A DNA stretch of 64,000 bases from Saprospiraceae bacterium (lineage in GTDB: Bacteria > Bacteroidota > Bacteroidia > Chitinophagales > Saprospiraceae), in the NCBI GenBank assembly GCA_020848995.1, contig JADLHA010000019.1, positions 1 to 64,000 on the forward strand, written 5' to 3'. A program made the position numbers and the translations under genes. Below are positions 8,081-17,113 of this stretch, piece after piece. The notes under the pieces were generated by a model. That model was given only the letters and a program-made list of their open reading frames with translations. It did not search any database and had not been told where the DNA came from. Numbering within the stretch: the stretch's first letter is position 1; each line of letters begins with the position of its first letter.

Positions 8081-10087
8081 TTAAAAATGCATGCGCTGCG
8101 GTTCACGCGGCCGGACGACGGGCGGTTGGGGATAAAACGAGATGTCGATCGTGCGGATCTCCCCCGCAGGACTGATCTCCAGCAATGCGGACTGGTACGG
8201 ATCGAAGCGAACGAACGTTTGTTTGCTTTTGCCGTTGACGTGAAGGACAAACTCCATGGTCTTGCTTTCTGTTGCAAAAGACTGCCCCGAATATACCGGA
8301 TACTGCAAATGACGCGAGGGCCATTGCGCCAAAAACAGGTATTTCGTTCCGTCTTCCGCGGTGCGGCACCAGTATTCCGGCAAACGGTCTCCGCGGATCA
8401 GCGCAGGGTGGCCGATGAGTTTTGCAAAATCGGAAGACACGTTGTCCAGCGCAATCAATTTGCCGAGCATCGCTTCGTAGGTTTCCGATTTGTTCTTGCC
8501 GGGTTGCGCGGGATTGCGTTTGAGGCATACCCGGAGGCCCTTCTTTGCAAGCTGCAGCACGCGCTTCAACGCGCGGGCGTCCATGTATTCCACGTCGACA
8601 TACAACAGCGAGAACGAGGCATCTCCAACGACCAGCTTTCCATCGATCAGCTTCGCCCTTTCGAGAAAATGGCGGTTGATCCATAGGGGGTGATAACCCT
8701 CCACTTCTGCGGGTGTGTAGATGTAGCGCATTTCGTATTCCCCCCAAACCCACACGCGCTGACGCTCCGGCGGATACGGGCCCTTCATCACTGCGTCTTC
8801 GTAGGGAATGTAAACGGCGACGTCGGTATAGGTCTTTCCCTTTTGCAGGTAAAAGGAAACCTTCTCCACGTAGGCGTTGAGTTTCGGCAGTTCTTCCGTC
8901 AGGCTCCCTCCCGGTCCGATGTAGCAGGTGGCAAAAAAATCGATGGTATCTGATCCCTTGGGATTGAACGGCATGCCGATGTAAACGTGGTGATTGACCC
9001 CGTTGGCAAACAGGGCATCGGCCACCATTTTCAGGTCGGCCGTCTGCTCCTGACGCAGGTAGGTATTCGGAAATCCGTACATGCAGGTAAAGGATTCGCT
9101 GGACGTGAGCGGTTTGGAAGCAAGGCATGCCGCCGAACTGACAATCCGGGCGTAATTCGGGTTGTTGAGCATGGCCTCGGTTTCGGGAATATCCGGAAGC
9201 GCGTACGTCGTCATGATGTCGGCGGGCGCTCCCAAACATTGAACCCTTGACCAGGCGCCCATTTTTTTGCACTTTTCTACATAGGGTTTGTAAAATCCTT
9301 TGGTGACATAATCGTCCAGGTGCAGCATGTAATCGTAGCGCACGTCGGGAAAAGAATCGAGCCCCCTATCCATATAGGGAATGATGTCGTAGTCAAATTT
9401 CCTTTTGAAGGTTTTATCAAATCCGGGTGTCCACAATTTGTTCGTTTGGTTGAGTTTTATTTCCCACGAATCGGTAAACAACACCGTTTTAGGACCTTTG
9501 AGGACGTTCTTCATGGCTGCTTCGTAGGGTTTTGCAAACAGGGCAAACGCCTTTGCGTCCATGTGGTTGATGACGCGCATGTTTTCGGGCCAGGCCCAGG
9601 AGAAGGTGAGCAGTTGGCTAAACGAAGTGTCCCCGTAGATCTGGGTGCCATAGGATTTGGGGATGTTGAGTTCCGCAACCGGCCAGGCGCTGCCAAAGGT
9701 GAAGTCGCATGCCAGGCCAATGGAATCCGCATAGCGCTTGGTGTGCGCTACGATGCCGGTCCACTCGCTGCTGAGCCATTTTTGCGCGCTGGTATCCACC
9801 GGATAATGGCGATTGAAGTCTCTGGCATACCAGAATTGGTAACGGTAGAGCGGGTAGAGCCATGCGATCTCCACCCCTCCAAAATGATTGGCCTTCAGCC
9901 AGTCGAGTTGATGGGCGACATCCGCTTCGCGGATCTGCGTGGCAAACCAGAACCATCGCACCATCGGCTTCGCCGACCGGTAAAAGGGATTGGGTGCAAC
10001 ATCCCGGTGCATCGCGGGTTCCAGCGGCTGCGCCGACAGGCCCTGCCATAAAAAAATGCAACAAATAAAGCCCTGAAGGATCCTCAT
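8081..10087 (-). CDS. Secreted glycosidase-like protein, GH106-related
   Basis: A 668-aa protein. The start is moved from 10174 to ATG 10087, where MRILQGFICCIFLWQGLSAQ is a clean SPI signal. The N-terminal motif PMVRWFWFATQIREADVAHQLDWLKANHFGGVEI (about 35-70; only the pattern matters) matches the opening of GH106-type and related (beta/alpha)8 enzymes (P-xVRWWW...ELxxLKxxGFGGVEI). DFTFGSAWP and TDSWE follow as expected for barrel strands carrying acidic residues, and the DSWE Glu is a candidate catalytic residue by analogy. Classical GH106 alpha-L-rhamnosidases are longer, so a variant substrate is likely. No SusCD pair or other glycosidase is nearby, which is unusual for polysaccharide utilisation in this phylum. 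The 14-mer AACGAACGTTTGTT lies inside its 3' end (8210-8223). Confidence 0.65.
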   Translation of the reverse strand: MRILQGFICCIFLWQGLSAQPLEPAMHRDVAPNPFYRSAKPMVRWFWFATQIREADVAHQLDWLKANHFGGVEIAWLYPLYRYQFWYARDFNRHYPVDTSAQKWLSSEWTGIVAHTKRYADSIGLACDFTFGSAWPVAELNIPKSYGTQIYGDTSFSQLLTFSWAWPENMRVINHMDAKAFALFAKPYEAAMKNVLKGPKTVLFTDSWEIKLNQTNKLWTPGFDKTFKRKFDYDIIPYMDRGLDSFPDVRYDYMLHLDDYVTKGFYKPYVEKCKKMGAWSRVQCLGAPADIMTTYALPDIPETEAMLNNPNYARIVSSAACLASKPLTSSESFTCMYGFPNTYLRQEQTADLKMVADALFANGVNHHVYIGMPFNPKGSDTIDFFATCYIGPGGSLTEELPKLNAYVEKVSFYLQKGKTYTDVAVYIPYEDAVMKGPYPPERQRVWVWGEYEMRYIYTPAEVEGYHPLWINRHFLERAKLIDGKLVVGDASFSLLYVDVEYMDARALKRVLQLAKKGLRVCLKRNPAQPGKNKSETYEAMLGKLIALDNVSSDFAKLIGHPALIRGDRLPEYWCRTAEDGTKYLFLAQWPSRHLQYPVYSGQSFATESKTMEFVLHVNGKSKQTFVRFDPYQSALLEISPAGEIRTIDISFYPQPPVVRPREPQRMHF

Positions 10088-10153
10088 CCTGCAAGTATAG
10101 TGGATTGCCAGTGGCCTGGCAATACGCGCATTTGAATTTTCAATGGGCAATGA

Positions 10154-10183
10154 TTTGCCTTTTTCATTTTCCATGTACTTTTG
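10154..10183 (+). promoter_or_regulatory. Bacteroidota-type promoter for the pentapeptide-repeat gene
   Basis: TTTG at 10154-10157 and TACTTTTG at 10176-10183 are 18 nt apart, and the ATG (10239) follows 55 nt later. Confidence 0.6.
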
Positions 10184-10238
10184 CTAAAACCGCACCGTCT
10201 TTCAATCAATCCATTCCGGCCAGTCCCTTTTGTTTTCA

Positions 10239-11483
10239 ATGAAGCATCGGTCCCTTCTCCTTCTGCTCGTTTTCCTGAGCGCCCTAGCCGGGTGGTTTAT
10301 GGGCTACGTCAAACTGCCGTATATCGATACGAGCAAAGACTTTCTGCTCGGTTTCGTTGCCTGCATGTCGGCATTTTGCTGGTTCCAATTCCTGCGCTGG
10401 CTGTGGAACAAGCGGTCTGCTACTGTGAACTCCCCGTCGGTTGGTCCGGCAGCGCATCCCTTTGGAGCGAAGGGACTGCGTCTGTTTTTCATTTTGTCCT
10501 TTGTCCTGCTGGCCATGGCTGCTGCGGGATTGTATATCGGTCGCACGCTGCAAGCGGAGTTGAAGGCGGCGAGGGGGGAGCTTGCATCATTAAAACAGAG
10601 CGCCAGCGTCGACGAGCAAAAAAACAAATTGGGCGTGTTGGTGGAGCTGATCCGCGCACTGGATGCTGCAACCGCGCTGCAGGCTGGAAGCACCGGAGCT
10701 ACAGATTTGGAAAACCGCATCGTCGAAATGGGTGCATCCCTTTCTGTTCAGCGCGAATGGGATCCGGAAAGCAGGTCTTACCAGGAGCTCAGTGCAACCA
10801 GAGGCATGTTGCTGCTCGCACTGGTCAACACGGCGATGGATTCCAATTCTCTGAGCAAGATCCTCCGGCGCGTAAGCTTTTCCAGTGCTGATTTGCGCAA
10901 CGCGGACCTGCGCGGAAAGGATCTGCGCGGGATCGACCTGAGTTATGCCAATCTGAAAAACGCCCAACTGGAGGGCCTACGCCTCGACCATGCGGGATTG
11001 CGCGGCGCCAGTCTGGAGGGGGCCAATTTAGAGCGCGCATCGTTGGTCGGGACCAATCTGATCTCGGCGACGCTGAGCTGGGCGAAGATCAGCGGGGCCA
11101 ATCTGCATTCGGCCAGACTCGACAGCGCCGACCTGTCAAATGCCATTCTGGATAAAGCATCGCTCAATTATGCAACCCTCATTCAAACGACCCTGCACAA
11201 TGCCCTCCTGGCAGGTGCCGACCTGAGCAACTGTTTTCTGTGGGGAACGCAATTCTCAAATGTCAACTTATCCGGAGCCAAGCTAACGGGCGTTACCATT
11301 AGCGGAGCGCAGCTGGCAGATGCGAACATGCAGGATGCCATCGTCCCGGAAAACTGGGCAGATCTGCTGCGCGAAGAAGCCAATTTCGGGCTTGACGAAC
11401 ATTTTAAAAAATACCGCGTCGTACCGGACAGCCTGAGCATCCGGGATTCCCTGATTTTCAGGCTTGCTCCGGAATTTAGATGA
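10239..11483 (+). CDS. Membrane-anchored pentapeptide-repeat protein
   Basis: A 414-aa protein starting at ATG 10239 (the track uses TTG 10230). Two N-terminal transmembrane helices lie at about 5-25 and 35-55, with a third near 78-105. A coiled-coil-like linker (QAELKAARGELASLKQ) follows, and from about residue 210 there are roughly 30 pentapeptide repeats of the A(D/N)LxX form (SADLRNADLRGKDLRGIDL, ANLESASL-like), which form a right-handed quadrilateral beta-helix. In this family the helix is a protein-protein scaffold; DNA-gyrase mimicry is known for some members but is not indicated here. The organisation (TM, linker, pentapeptide helix) is common in Bacteroidota, with no known enzyme role. 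Confidence 0.75.
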   Translation: MKHRSLLLLLVFLSALAGWFMGYVKLPYIDTSKDFLLGFVACMSAFCWFQFLRWLWNKRSATVNSPSVGPAAHPFGAKGLRLFFILSFVLLAMAAAGLYIGRTLQAELKAARGELASLKQSASVDEQKNKLGVLVELIRALDAATALQAGSTGATDLENRIVEMGASLSVQREWDPESRSYQELSATRGMLLLALVNTAMDSNSLSKILRRVSFSSADLRNADLRGKDLRGIDLSYANLKNAQLEGLRLDHAGLRGASLEGANLERASLVGTNLISATLSWAKISGANLHSARLDSADLSNAILDKASLNYATLIQTTLHNALLAGADLSNCFLWGTQFSNVNLSGAKLTGVTISGAQLADANMQDAIVPENWADLLREEANFGLDEHFKKYRVVPDSLSIRDSLIFRLAPEFR

Positions 11484-11537
11484 GCAAGCGCCGGGGTTGC
11501 TTTCGAGGAATTCCTTCGTTTTGTTTTTCCAAAAAGT

Positions 11538-12518
11538 TCACAGACTGGCCAATAGTGCGTTGAGTTTCTTCGAAAATTTCACCACCACTTCGTCGCTTGG
11601 GCGGTAGGGATCCAGACCGATTTGCAGGGTTTCCATGTAATAGCTCTGCAGGTCGTTGAGGTAAGCTGTGAGCAGGGCAGGAGTGCACATGGGACTATTT
11701 TTCAGACGGTACCTTTTCTTCAGGTCCAGGCCCAGCATTTGTCCGATTTCGTTGTTGATGATGTCCACGTAATTGTCCAGAGGGTTATTAATCGTATCCG
11801 CAAGTTGGCGTCCGGTAAACCGCCCGGTGGTGAGTTCCGGCATGTAGAGCCGCTCGTGCAGATCTCCAACCAGGTCTGCGAGGTCTTCTGAAAAAAACGA
11901 AGTGATGATCGCCTGGGCCGTTACGTGGTTGAAGGTATTGATAAAGCCTTTTTCCGAGCTGTCGCGCACCGTGAAGAAGGCCAGCGTGGGCGTATTGATG
12001 TTGCGGAAAGAAGATTCTGCCAGGTCGTAAAACGCCACGTCTTTTGAGCCGAAGATATCGGCCCGTCTGCGACTCAGCAACGATACGACCTCGAGTTCCT
12101 TTCGCTTGCGCACGGCGTAAGGATTGTTGAAGACAAACAAGGCTTTCGAAATCCAATCCGTATCCTGCACCCTGGTCAGGTCGCCCTGGTTGGTGCCCGA
12201 TGCCAGCCGGCGGACGATGGGAATACCCCGGTCTTCGTAGCGCAGGGTAACGGCGGAAGGTCCTTGAAAACGACGGTCCTGCAATGTCGGGTCGGCTTCG
12301 TAGTGCAGCGACACCCTTTCTTTGAAGTGGTCGAGATCCCGGAAACGCGTTGTGATCAGGGGCCTCACCCGGACGCCACCCCGGAAACCCTCCTGTGCAG
12401 CATGGTGCGGCGGCGATAGATGTTCCGTGACACCGGAAGGTGTACACGCGGCGATGGCGATTAAGACCACTGCTCGCTTTAACGCGTTTTCTAAACGGGA
12501 ATACCTCTTATCGCTCAT
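11538..12518 (-). CDS. Lipoprotein of unknown function
   Basis: About 326 aa. The track ORF is extended 33 codons; ATG 12518 gives a lipoprotein signal (LKRAVVLIAIAAC). A -7 element TATATTTG (minus strand, 12536-12543) sits 17 nt upstream, which supports this start. The mature protein is rich in basic and aromatic residues with a helical C-terminal half (NNEIGQMLGLDLKKRY). I do not recognise a family. It converges with the pentapeptide-repeat gene. Confidence 0.6.
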   Translation of the reverse strand: MSDKRYSRLENALKRAVVLIAIAACTPSGVTEHLSPPHHAAQEGFRGGVRVRPLITTRFRDLDHFKERVSLHYEADPTLQDRRFQGPSAVTLRYEDRGIPIVRRLASGTNQGDLTRVQDTDWISKALFVFNNPYAVRKRKELEVVSLLSRRRADIFGSKDVAFYDLAESSFRNINTPTLAFFTVRDSSEKGFINTFNHVTAQAIITSFFSEDLADLVGDLHERLYMPELTTGRFTGRQLADTINNPLDNYVDIINNEIGQMLGLDLKKRYRLKNSPMCTPALLTAYLNDLQSYYMETLQIGLDPYRPSDEVVVKFSKKLNALLASL

Positions 12519-12535
12519 GCAGGAAGGGGCTGTTG

Positions 12536-12543
12536 CAAATATA
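12536..12543 (-). promoter_or_regulatory. -7 element of the lipoprotein gene
   Basis: CAAATATA on the plus strand reads TATATTTG on the minus strand and lies 17 nt upstream of ATG 12518. No good -33 element was found. Confidence 0.4.
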
Positions 12544-12676
12544 TTCAAATTGCCCCTGGAGGATCGAATCGGCAAGGCCGTGACCCTGTCTGCAGGGCTG
12601 CACTTCATCCGCTCCACAGGAAGGCGAACCCATGTAGCGAAATTCCAGCATTGGCGATTGGACAGGAGGAGTCCCT

Positions 12677-12985
12677 CTATTGTTCCATGGTGTTAGTGCC
12701 TCTCACGACCCTGAAGGGGTCAACCCTTTGTTGATTGTGGTTCTGGTTGGTGCCGAACTCCCTGACCTCGCCGCGCAGGATCGTTACCAGCGGCTGCGTG
12801 GCAATACATACAGTACGCCTCCCAAATTTTTCTTCCGCCAAATAGCCGTTGGTTTTTGCAATCAACCTGCCGTCCGGGGGAACTCCTTCGTCTGGTTTTA
12901 GCGTTATACTGATTCCCCTTTTGTTCCCCGGCACCCGTAAATCTTCCCCGCTTCCGGAACGCCTGTTCCTCAGAAACTTTTGCAC
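12677..12985 (-). CDS. Doubtful small ORF
   Basis: A 102-aa GTG-initiated reading frame. Its composition is moderately protein-like (a GKRGISITLKPDEG-type strand pattern), but an overlapping frame covers the same stretch, there is no signal peptide, and no promoter was seen. It could be a 3' remnant of a longer gene. It is given only because the region is otherwise empty. Confidence 0.15.
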   Translation of the reverse strand: MQKFLRNRRSGSGEDLRVPGNKRGISITLKPDEGVPPDGRLIAKTNGYLAEEKFGRRTVCIATQPLVTILRGEVREFGTNQNHNQQRVDPFRVVRGTNTMEQ

Positions 12986-13417
12986 TTCTCACCGGCCGAA
13001 ACCGGACGATTTCAGCTAATTTTACCTGATAATCCAGCCGTGTATGTCCTATTACGCAGACCTGATCCAATTGGATTTTAACAATGCCCTTATGAAAACC
13101 AGCATTCTATTGCAGGTAAGTTCCTCTGGGTTAAAATTCAACTTCGCACCGAATGTGCTCCAGGCTTTAAAAATTTGCCCTGCACCCAGAGCTTGCCCTC
13201 CCATTCTAAATCCGCAAAAAACCTAAACCCTCTCCTATGTCAACACACCCCAAACAAGACCATCTCCCCCGATCAACGGTCCCCACAGGCTCTCTTGAGC
13301 ATAACGCCAGCAAGATCAATAATGGCTACTCAGTAGCGCCTATCACCCCCAGACCGGATGCAATACCCGCTTTGGGATGGCGGGAATAGGTAGGTTAAAC
13401 ACGACAACAAAACATAA
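12986..13417. other. Left junction of the accessory island
   Basis: About 430 bp with no convincing gene. Base composition shifts here from GC-richer flanking DNA to the AT-richer island that begins with the mrr relic. No attachment-site duplication or tRNA could be recognised. Confidence 0.4.
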
Positions 13418-14299
13418 ATGGAAATACCAAAATTTGACGAAACCTTTATTCCTATTCTGGAAGTTCTTTAAGACGGTCGAGTGTTTAAGCCAAGAGAACT
13501 TATAGAAGAAATAAAGACACGATTCTATTCCGGCTTGACCGAGGAACAACTTAAACAAGAAACCAAGTCGGGTGATCTGCTTATAGACAATAGAATTGCT
13601 TGGGGCAAATCATATTTAAAAAAAGGTGGCTATATCGCTTTTCCTCAGCGTGGACTTGTTCAAATTAAAGACAAAGGAAAAAATCACACAGCGACTCTTA
13701 CTGTACGCGATTTAGAAAATGAAAGCTCACTTTTTGACTTTTACAAGCAAGAGAAAAACTCCGTCAACGTTGAAAATAATTATTTACCTCAGATTTCATC
13801 GCCCCTAGACCTTATAGATCAAGGATTTAATAGAATTGAACGCCTGATTAAAAATGAACTTCTACAAAAGCTAAAAAACGTAGATCCATATTTTTTTGAA
13901 AAAGTTGTTCTTAGACTATTAAAGAAAATGGGATATAGAGAGTTCATAAAAACCTCTAAATCAAATGACGGAGAAATTGACGGAATAATTAATGAAGATA
14001 AACTCGGTCTTGACAAAATTTACATACAGGCGAAACGGTTTAATGAAGGAAAAGTTAGAGAAAAAGACATTTGGAATTTCATTGGCGCAATGAGTGGTGA
14101 TACAAATAAAGGTGTATTTGTAACTACATCAGAATTTGATGAAAAAGCACTCGAAAAGACACGATCAGCACATCATAAAATCATCTGTATCGACGGACAA
14201 AAACTTGTAACCCTGATGCATGAATGTAATGTCGGAGTTCAAATGAAGACACCTTACGAAATCAAACAAATAGATGAAGACTTTTTTGATGAACAATAA
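13418..14299 (+). pseudogene. mrr: Mrr-type restriction endonuclease interrupted by a nonsense codon
   Basis: Reading from ATG 13418 gives MEIPKFDETFIPILEVL, then TAA at 13469-13471, then DGRVFKPRELIEEI in the same frame. This N-terminus is the usual opening of Mrr-family enzymes, where Lys-Asp-Gly is expected at the stop, so an AAA-to-TAA change is the simplest explanation. The track ORF (272 aa from GTG 13481) is the downstream remainder. Domains are a winged-helix Mrr_N region (about 1-95) and a PD-(D/E)xK catalytic region (DGEIDGII ... YIQAKRF, about 175-205). Mrr enzymes cut methylated foreign DNA. Re-initiation at GTG 13481 could still make a protein lacking the first 21 residues, so inactivity is not certain. 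Confidence 0.8.
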
Positions 14300-14593
14300 T
14301 GAAAAACGAATTGCCAATATGGCTTTTGCCTCATGCGGGATGCCCCTTCGCAAGTTCAGGGCAACTCATGCAAACTTGGAACTTTTTGTCCCTCCTTTCG
14401 GGATGCGGCGCAGGGTCAAAGTTTCCCCGCCTTAGCGGGACAGGCTATGCAAAATTATAACTTAGTGATCCTATCAAACTCAGAGCAGGTTGGCCGTTTT
14501 GCCCCACGGCAAGCTCAGGGCATGCGATAAGCCTGAAAAGAAAGGGAAATTGAAAACCCCAAAGTTTCGGGAAACTTAAATAATATGTCCGTT
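14300..14593. other. Non-coding spacer downstream of mrr
   Basis: About 290 bp with recurring GCGGGA-type stems (GCCTCATGCGGGATGCC, GCCTTAGCGGGACAGGC). It is a candidate degenerate attC-like repeat but the arms are too irregular to call. Confidence 0.3.
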
Positions 14594-14645
14594 ATTTAAC
14601 TTTTATGACCATAAGGTTAAATAGAGGGATTTATAATTAACTTTG
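14594..14645 (+). promoter_or_regulatory. Operator-like inverted repeat and promoter of fic
   Basis: ATTTAAC (14594-14600) and GTTAAAT (14616-14622) are inverted repeats, with looser TTTATG / CATAAG pairing inside. TAACTTTG (14638-14645) matches the Bacteroidota -7 element and ends only 5 nt before the GTG start, so the mRNA may be leaderless. The repeat sits where a regulator would block the -33 region. Confidence 0.45.
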
Positions 14646-14650
14646 CTCCT

Positions 14651-15790
14651 GTGCTTAAAATTCATGATTTCAATGCCGGTTCATTTATAAAACAGCTTGA
14701 TTACAAGGTGTTTATGCCTAAAATGATCAACGGCACTTGGTCATGGCACGACCGCGAGCTTACCCGTTTGGTTGAAAAGTCGGCCATTGCCATAGGTCAG
14801 TTGGATGCCTACTCCCTCCAAATACCCAACGTCGACCACTTCATACGCATGTATGTTGTCAAAGAAGCTACCGTTTCCAGTCGCATCGAGGGTACGCAAA
14901 CCAATATGGAGGAAGCCCTGCTAAAGGAAACCGATATACAACCGGAGCGGAGAAACGATTGGGTGGAGGTGAACAATTATATGCAGTCCCTAAATGAGTC
15001 AATTGGGTGCCTCGGAAAGTTGCCTCTGAGTTCTCGCATGTTAAAAGAAGCCCACAAAACCCTGCTTCAGGGTGTAAGGGGCGAACACAAATTGCCGGGC
15101 GAGTTTCGCAGAAGCCAAAATTGGATAGGTGGCTCATCTTTGCTAAGTGCAGTTTTTATTCCACCGTTATGGGAAGATTTGAATACCCTGATGGGCGACC
15201 TGGAAAACTTTCTTCACAACGAGGACACAGGACTTACGAATCTGTTAAAAATTGCCATTGCCCACTATCAGTTCGAAACCATCCACCCTTTCCTTGATGG
15301 GAATGGGCGTATTGGCAGGCTTATGATCACGCTCTATCTGGTAGAAAAAGGCATCATTCAAAAACCTGTTCTTTACCTTTCTGATTTCTTTGAAAAAAAC
15401 AAATTAACTTATTACGATAACCTTAGCCGCGTGAGAACAAAACACGATTTGCTGAACTGGGTAAATTTTTTTCTGATCGGAATTATTGAAACCTGCGAAA
15501 GCTCCAGCCAAACTTTGAAAGACATTATAGAACTTCTAAATGACTGCGAGGTAAAACGCATTTATACTCTGGGTAAAAAACTTAAAACTGCAAAAATCTT
15601 GTTAGACTATTTGTTTCGGCAGCCGGTTGTAGATGCGGAAATGGTTTCCACCCAAACGAAAATCTCCTTGGTTTCTACTTACAAATTGATAAATGACTTT
15701 ATAAGACTGAACATTCTAAAAGAAATTACCGGTGCAAAACGCAACAGACTTTTTATATTCGATGAATATTTTTCACTTTTCAAAAGATAA
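14651..15790 (+). CDS. Fic-family AMPylator (Fic/DOC) with C-terminal winged helix
   Basis: A 379-aa protein. The Fic core motif HPFLDGNGRIGR (near residue 217) carries the catalytic His and the phosphate-binding loop. The inhibitory alpha-inh motif SSRIEG ([S/T]xxxE[G/N], residues 79-84) is N-terminal, as in class II Fic proteins. The N-terminal Fic_N region (about 1-100) and a C-terminal winged helix (about 300-375, VSTQTKISLVSTYKLINDF) complete the usual layout. Fic enzymes transfer AMP or related groups to target hydroxyls; the target is unknown. The GTG start is supported by homologous N-termini; the -7 element just upstream suggests leaderless translation. The hsdM relic follows 3 nt later. 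Confidence 0.8.
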   Translation: MLKIHDFNAGSFIKQLDYKVFMPKMINGTWSWHDRELTRLVEKSAIAIGQLDAYSLQIPNVDHFIRMYVVKEATVSSRIEGTQTNMEEALLKETDIQPERRNDWVEVNNYMQSLNESIGCLGKLPLSSRMLKEAHKTLLQGVRGEHKLPGEFRRSQNWIGGSSLLSAVFIPPLWEDLNTLMGDLENFLHNEDTGLTNLLKIAIAHYQFETIHPFLDGNGRIGRLMITLYLVEKGIIQKPVLYLSDFFEKNKLTYYDNLSRVRTKHDLLNWVNFFLIGIIETCESSSQTLKDIIELLNDCEVKRIYTLGKKLKTAKILLDYLFRQPVVDAEMVSTQTKISLVSTYKLINDFIRLNILKEITGAKRNRLFIFDEYFSLFKR

Positions 15791-15793
15791 AAC

Positions 15794-16293
15794 ATGGACC
15801 ACGAAAATACTTCGGCACAAGTAAGTAAAGCTTGGGCTTCCTGTAATCAGCTAAGAGATATTGGCGTTGGTTAAGCAGACTGTTTGTAGCAACTCATCTA
15901 TTTGCTGTTTTTTAAAATAGCTGCTGAATTCAACATCCTCCCCTACAACAGAAAACTACCATTTCCAACAGAACACAATTGATTAAGTTTGACTTTAAAA
16001 CGCATCGATGAACAGCAACAACATTATTCCAAACAGCTGACTGTGTGTTCAAGACAAATAGTCGTTTTGGGTCAAATCCTTGTTCAAAGTCAGAACAAGC
16101 TTAAAAGCCGGACATACTTCTCAAAACCAATGACATGATTGCTAAAGAGCTAAGGGCAACTCTTGGAGCAGATATCAAAGGAATTCTTTACGAAAGACTT
16201 TTGGAGAAAAACGCAGAAGACACCAAAAGCGGAGCAGGTCAATACTTCACACCAAGAGCCTTGATTCGTGCTATGGTCGAGTGTGAGCCTTAA
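15794..16293 (+). pseudogene. hsdM: hsdM (type I N6-adenine methylase) relic
   Basis: Two fragments can be read. The first (15794 onward) encodes MDHENTSAQVSKAWASCNQL and ends at TAA about 26 codons in; it matches the opening of HsdM (AWxxCNxLRDxGV). The second (16135-16293, 52 aa) ends at TAA and contains LLEKNAEDTKSGAGQYFTPR, the segment before the SAM-binding motif of type I methylases. The catalytic NPPF and SAM-loop regions are missing, so this is not active. The space between is degraded. It follows the Fic gene by 3 nt, as fic genes often sit in type I operons, and is unrelated in sequence to the complete hsdM at 26198. Confidence 0.75.
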
Positions 16294-16313
16294 ACGTTAG
16301 CAGCAAATGGGTA

Positions 16314-17078
16314 ATGACAGAACACTACGACATAAAATGGCTGACCGACCAGGTTGAACGTGGCGCCTCTTTGAAGTTTCTTTACTTTTGGGGACACATG
16401 AACAAACATAAACAGGAGATAGGCAATTTTTGCCTAAGCCAATGGTTCGAAAGCCCATTTACGGTTGACTGTGTAACCTACAAGACCGCAGAACATTGGA
16501 TGATGGCCCAAAAAGCCCTTTTGTTCAATGACATATCTACTTATGTAAAAATCATCGCAGCTGACAGGCCCGGAGAAGTAAAAGAACTCGGCAGACAGGT
16601 AATCGGCTTTGACGATCAGACCTGGAACAGCAAACGTTGTGAAATCGTAAAAACCGGTAACACTCACAAGTTCAACCAACATGCCAAACTCGCCGACTAT
16701 CTATTAAAAACCGGTGACAGAATTTTAGTTGAAGCCAGCCCGGTAGACATAACCTGGGAAATCGGGCTCCTTCAGGATAGCAAAGACATTGACAATATTT
16801 ATGCATGGCGAGGACTTAATTTGCTCGGTTTTATTTTAATGGAGGTTCGAGATTTTTTAAAACAATTCAGACATTTCAAACCACTTGACCATTCCGTCCA
16901 GGCACCCTGGAAAAAATTTCCAAACCTAGCTAAAGAAGACCTGTTCTGGAAAATGGGGCAAGGCGAAGATTACTTAAGGCAATTCGATAACTACTACAAC
17001 GCGTTGACCAACCGAGATAAGACAATTTTCCATTTGACAAATCCTGCTCCTTGCGACTGGTCGGACACCAACACTTGA
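16314..17078 (+). CDS. NADAR (YbiA-like) domain protein
   Basis: A 254-aa protein. Residues about 18-180 form a NADAR domain: FLYFWGH, the AEHWMMAQKALLF block, the NSKRCEIVKTGN block, and DITWEIGLL with the trailing WRGLNLLGFILMEVRD helix. NADAR enzymes hydrolyse N-glycosidic bonds of ADP-ribose and riboflavin-type compounds; some take part in phage defence by reversing ADP-ribosylation of guanine in DNA. The C-terminal 70 residues (FKPLDHSVQAPWKK ...) are an unrecognised extension. It lies 20 nt after the hsdM relic, following an attC-core-like AACGTTAGCAGC, and within the accessory island, which makes a defence or anti-toxin role plausible (inference). Confidence 0.75.
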   Translation: MTEHYDIKWLTDQVERGASLKFLYFWGHMNKHKQEIGNFCLSQWFESPFTVDCVTYKTAEHWMMAQKALLFNDISTYVKIIAADRPGEVKELGRQVIGFDDQTWNSKRCEIVKTGNTHKFNQHAKLADYLLKTGDRILVEASPVDITWEIGLLQDSKDIDNIYAWRGLNLLGFILMEVRDFLKQFRHFKPLDHSVQAPWKKFPNLAKEDLFWKMGQGEDYLRQFDNYYNALTNRDKTIFHLTNPAPCDWSDTNT

Positions 17079-17113
17079 ACCAACAGATGTCAACAGTACC
17101 TTAAATAGCGAAC

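Noticed and set aside
8103-9272. 389-aa ORF inside the GH106-like gene
   Set aside because: It is a shifted frame of the same strand; the Arg/Gly/Pro-rich translation is typical of a shadow ORF.
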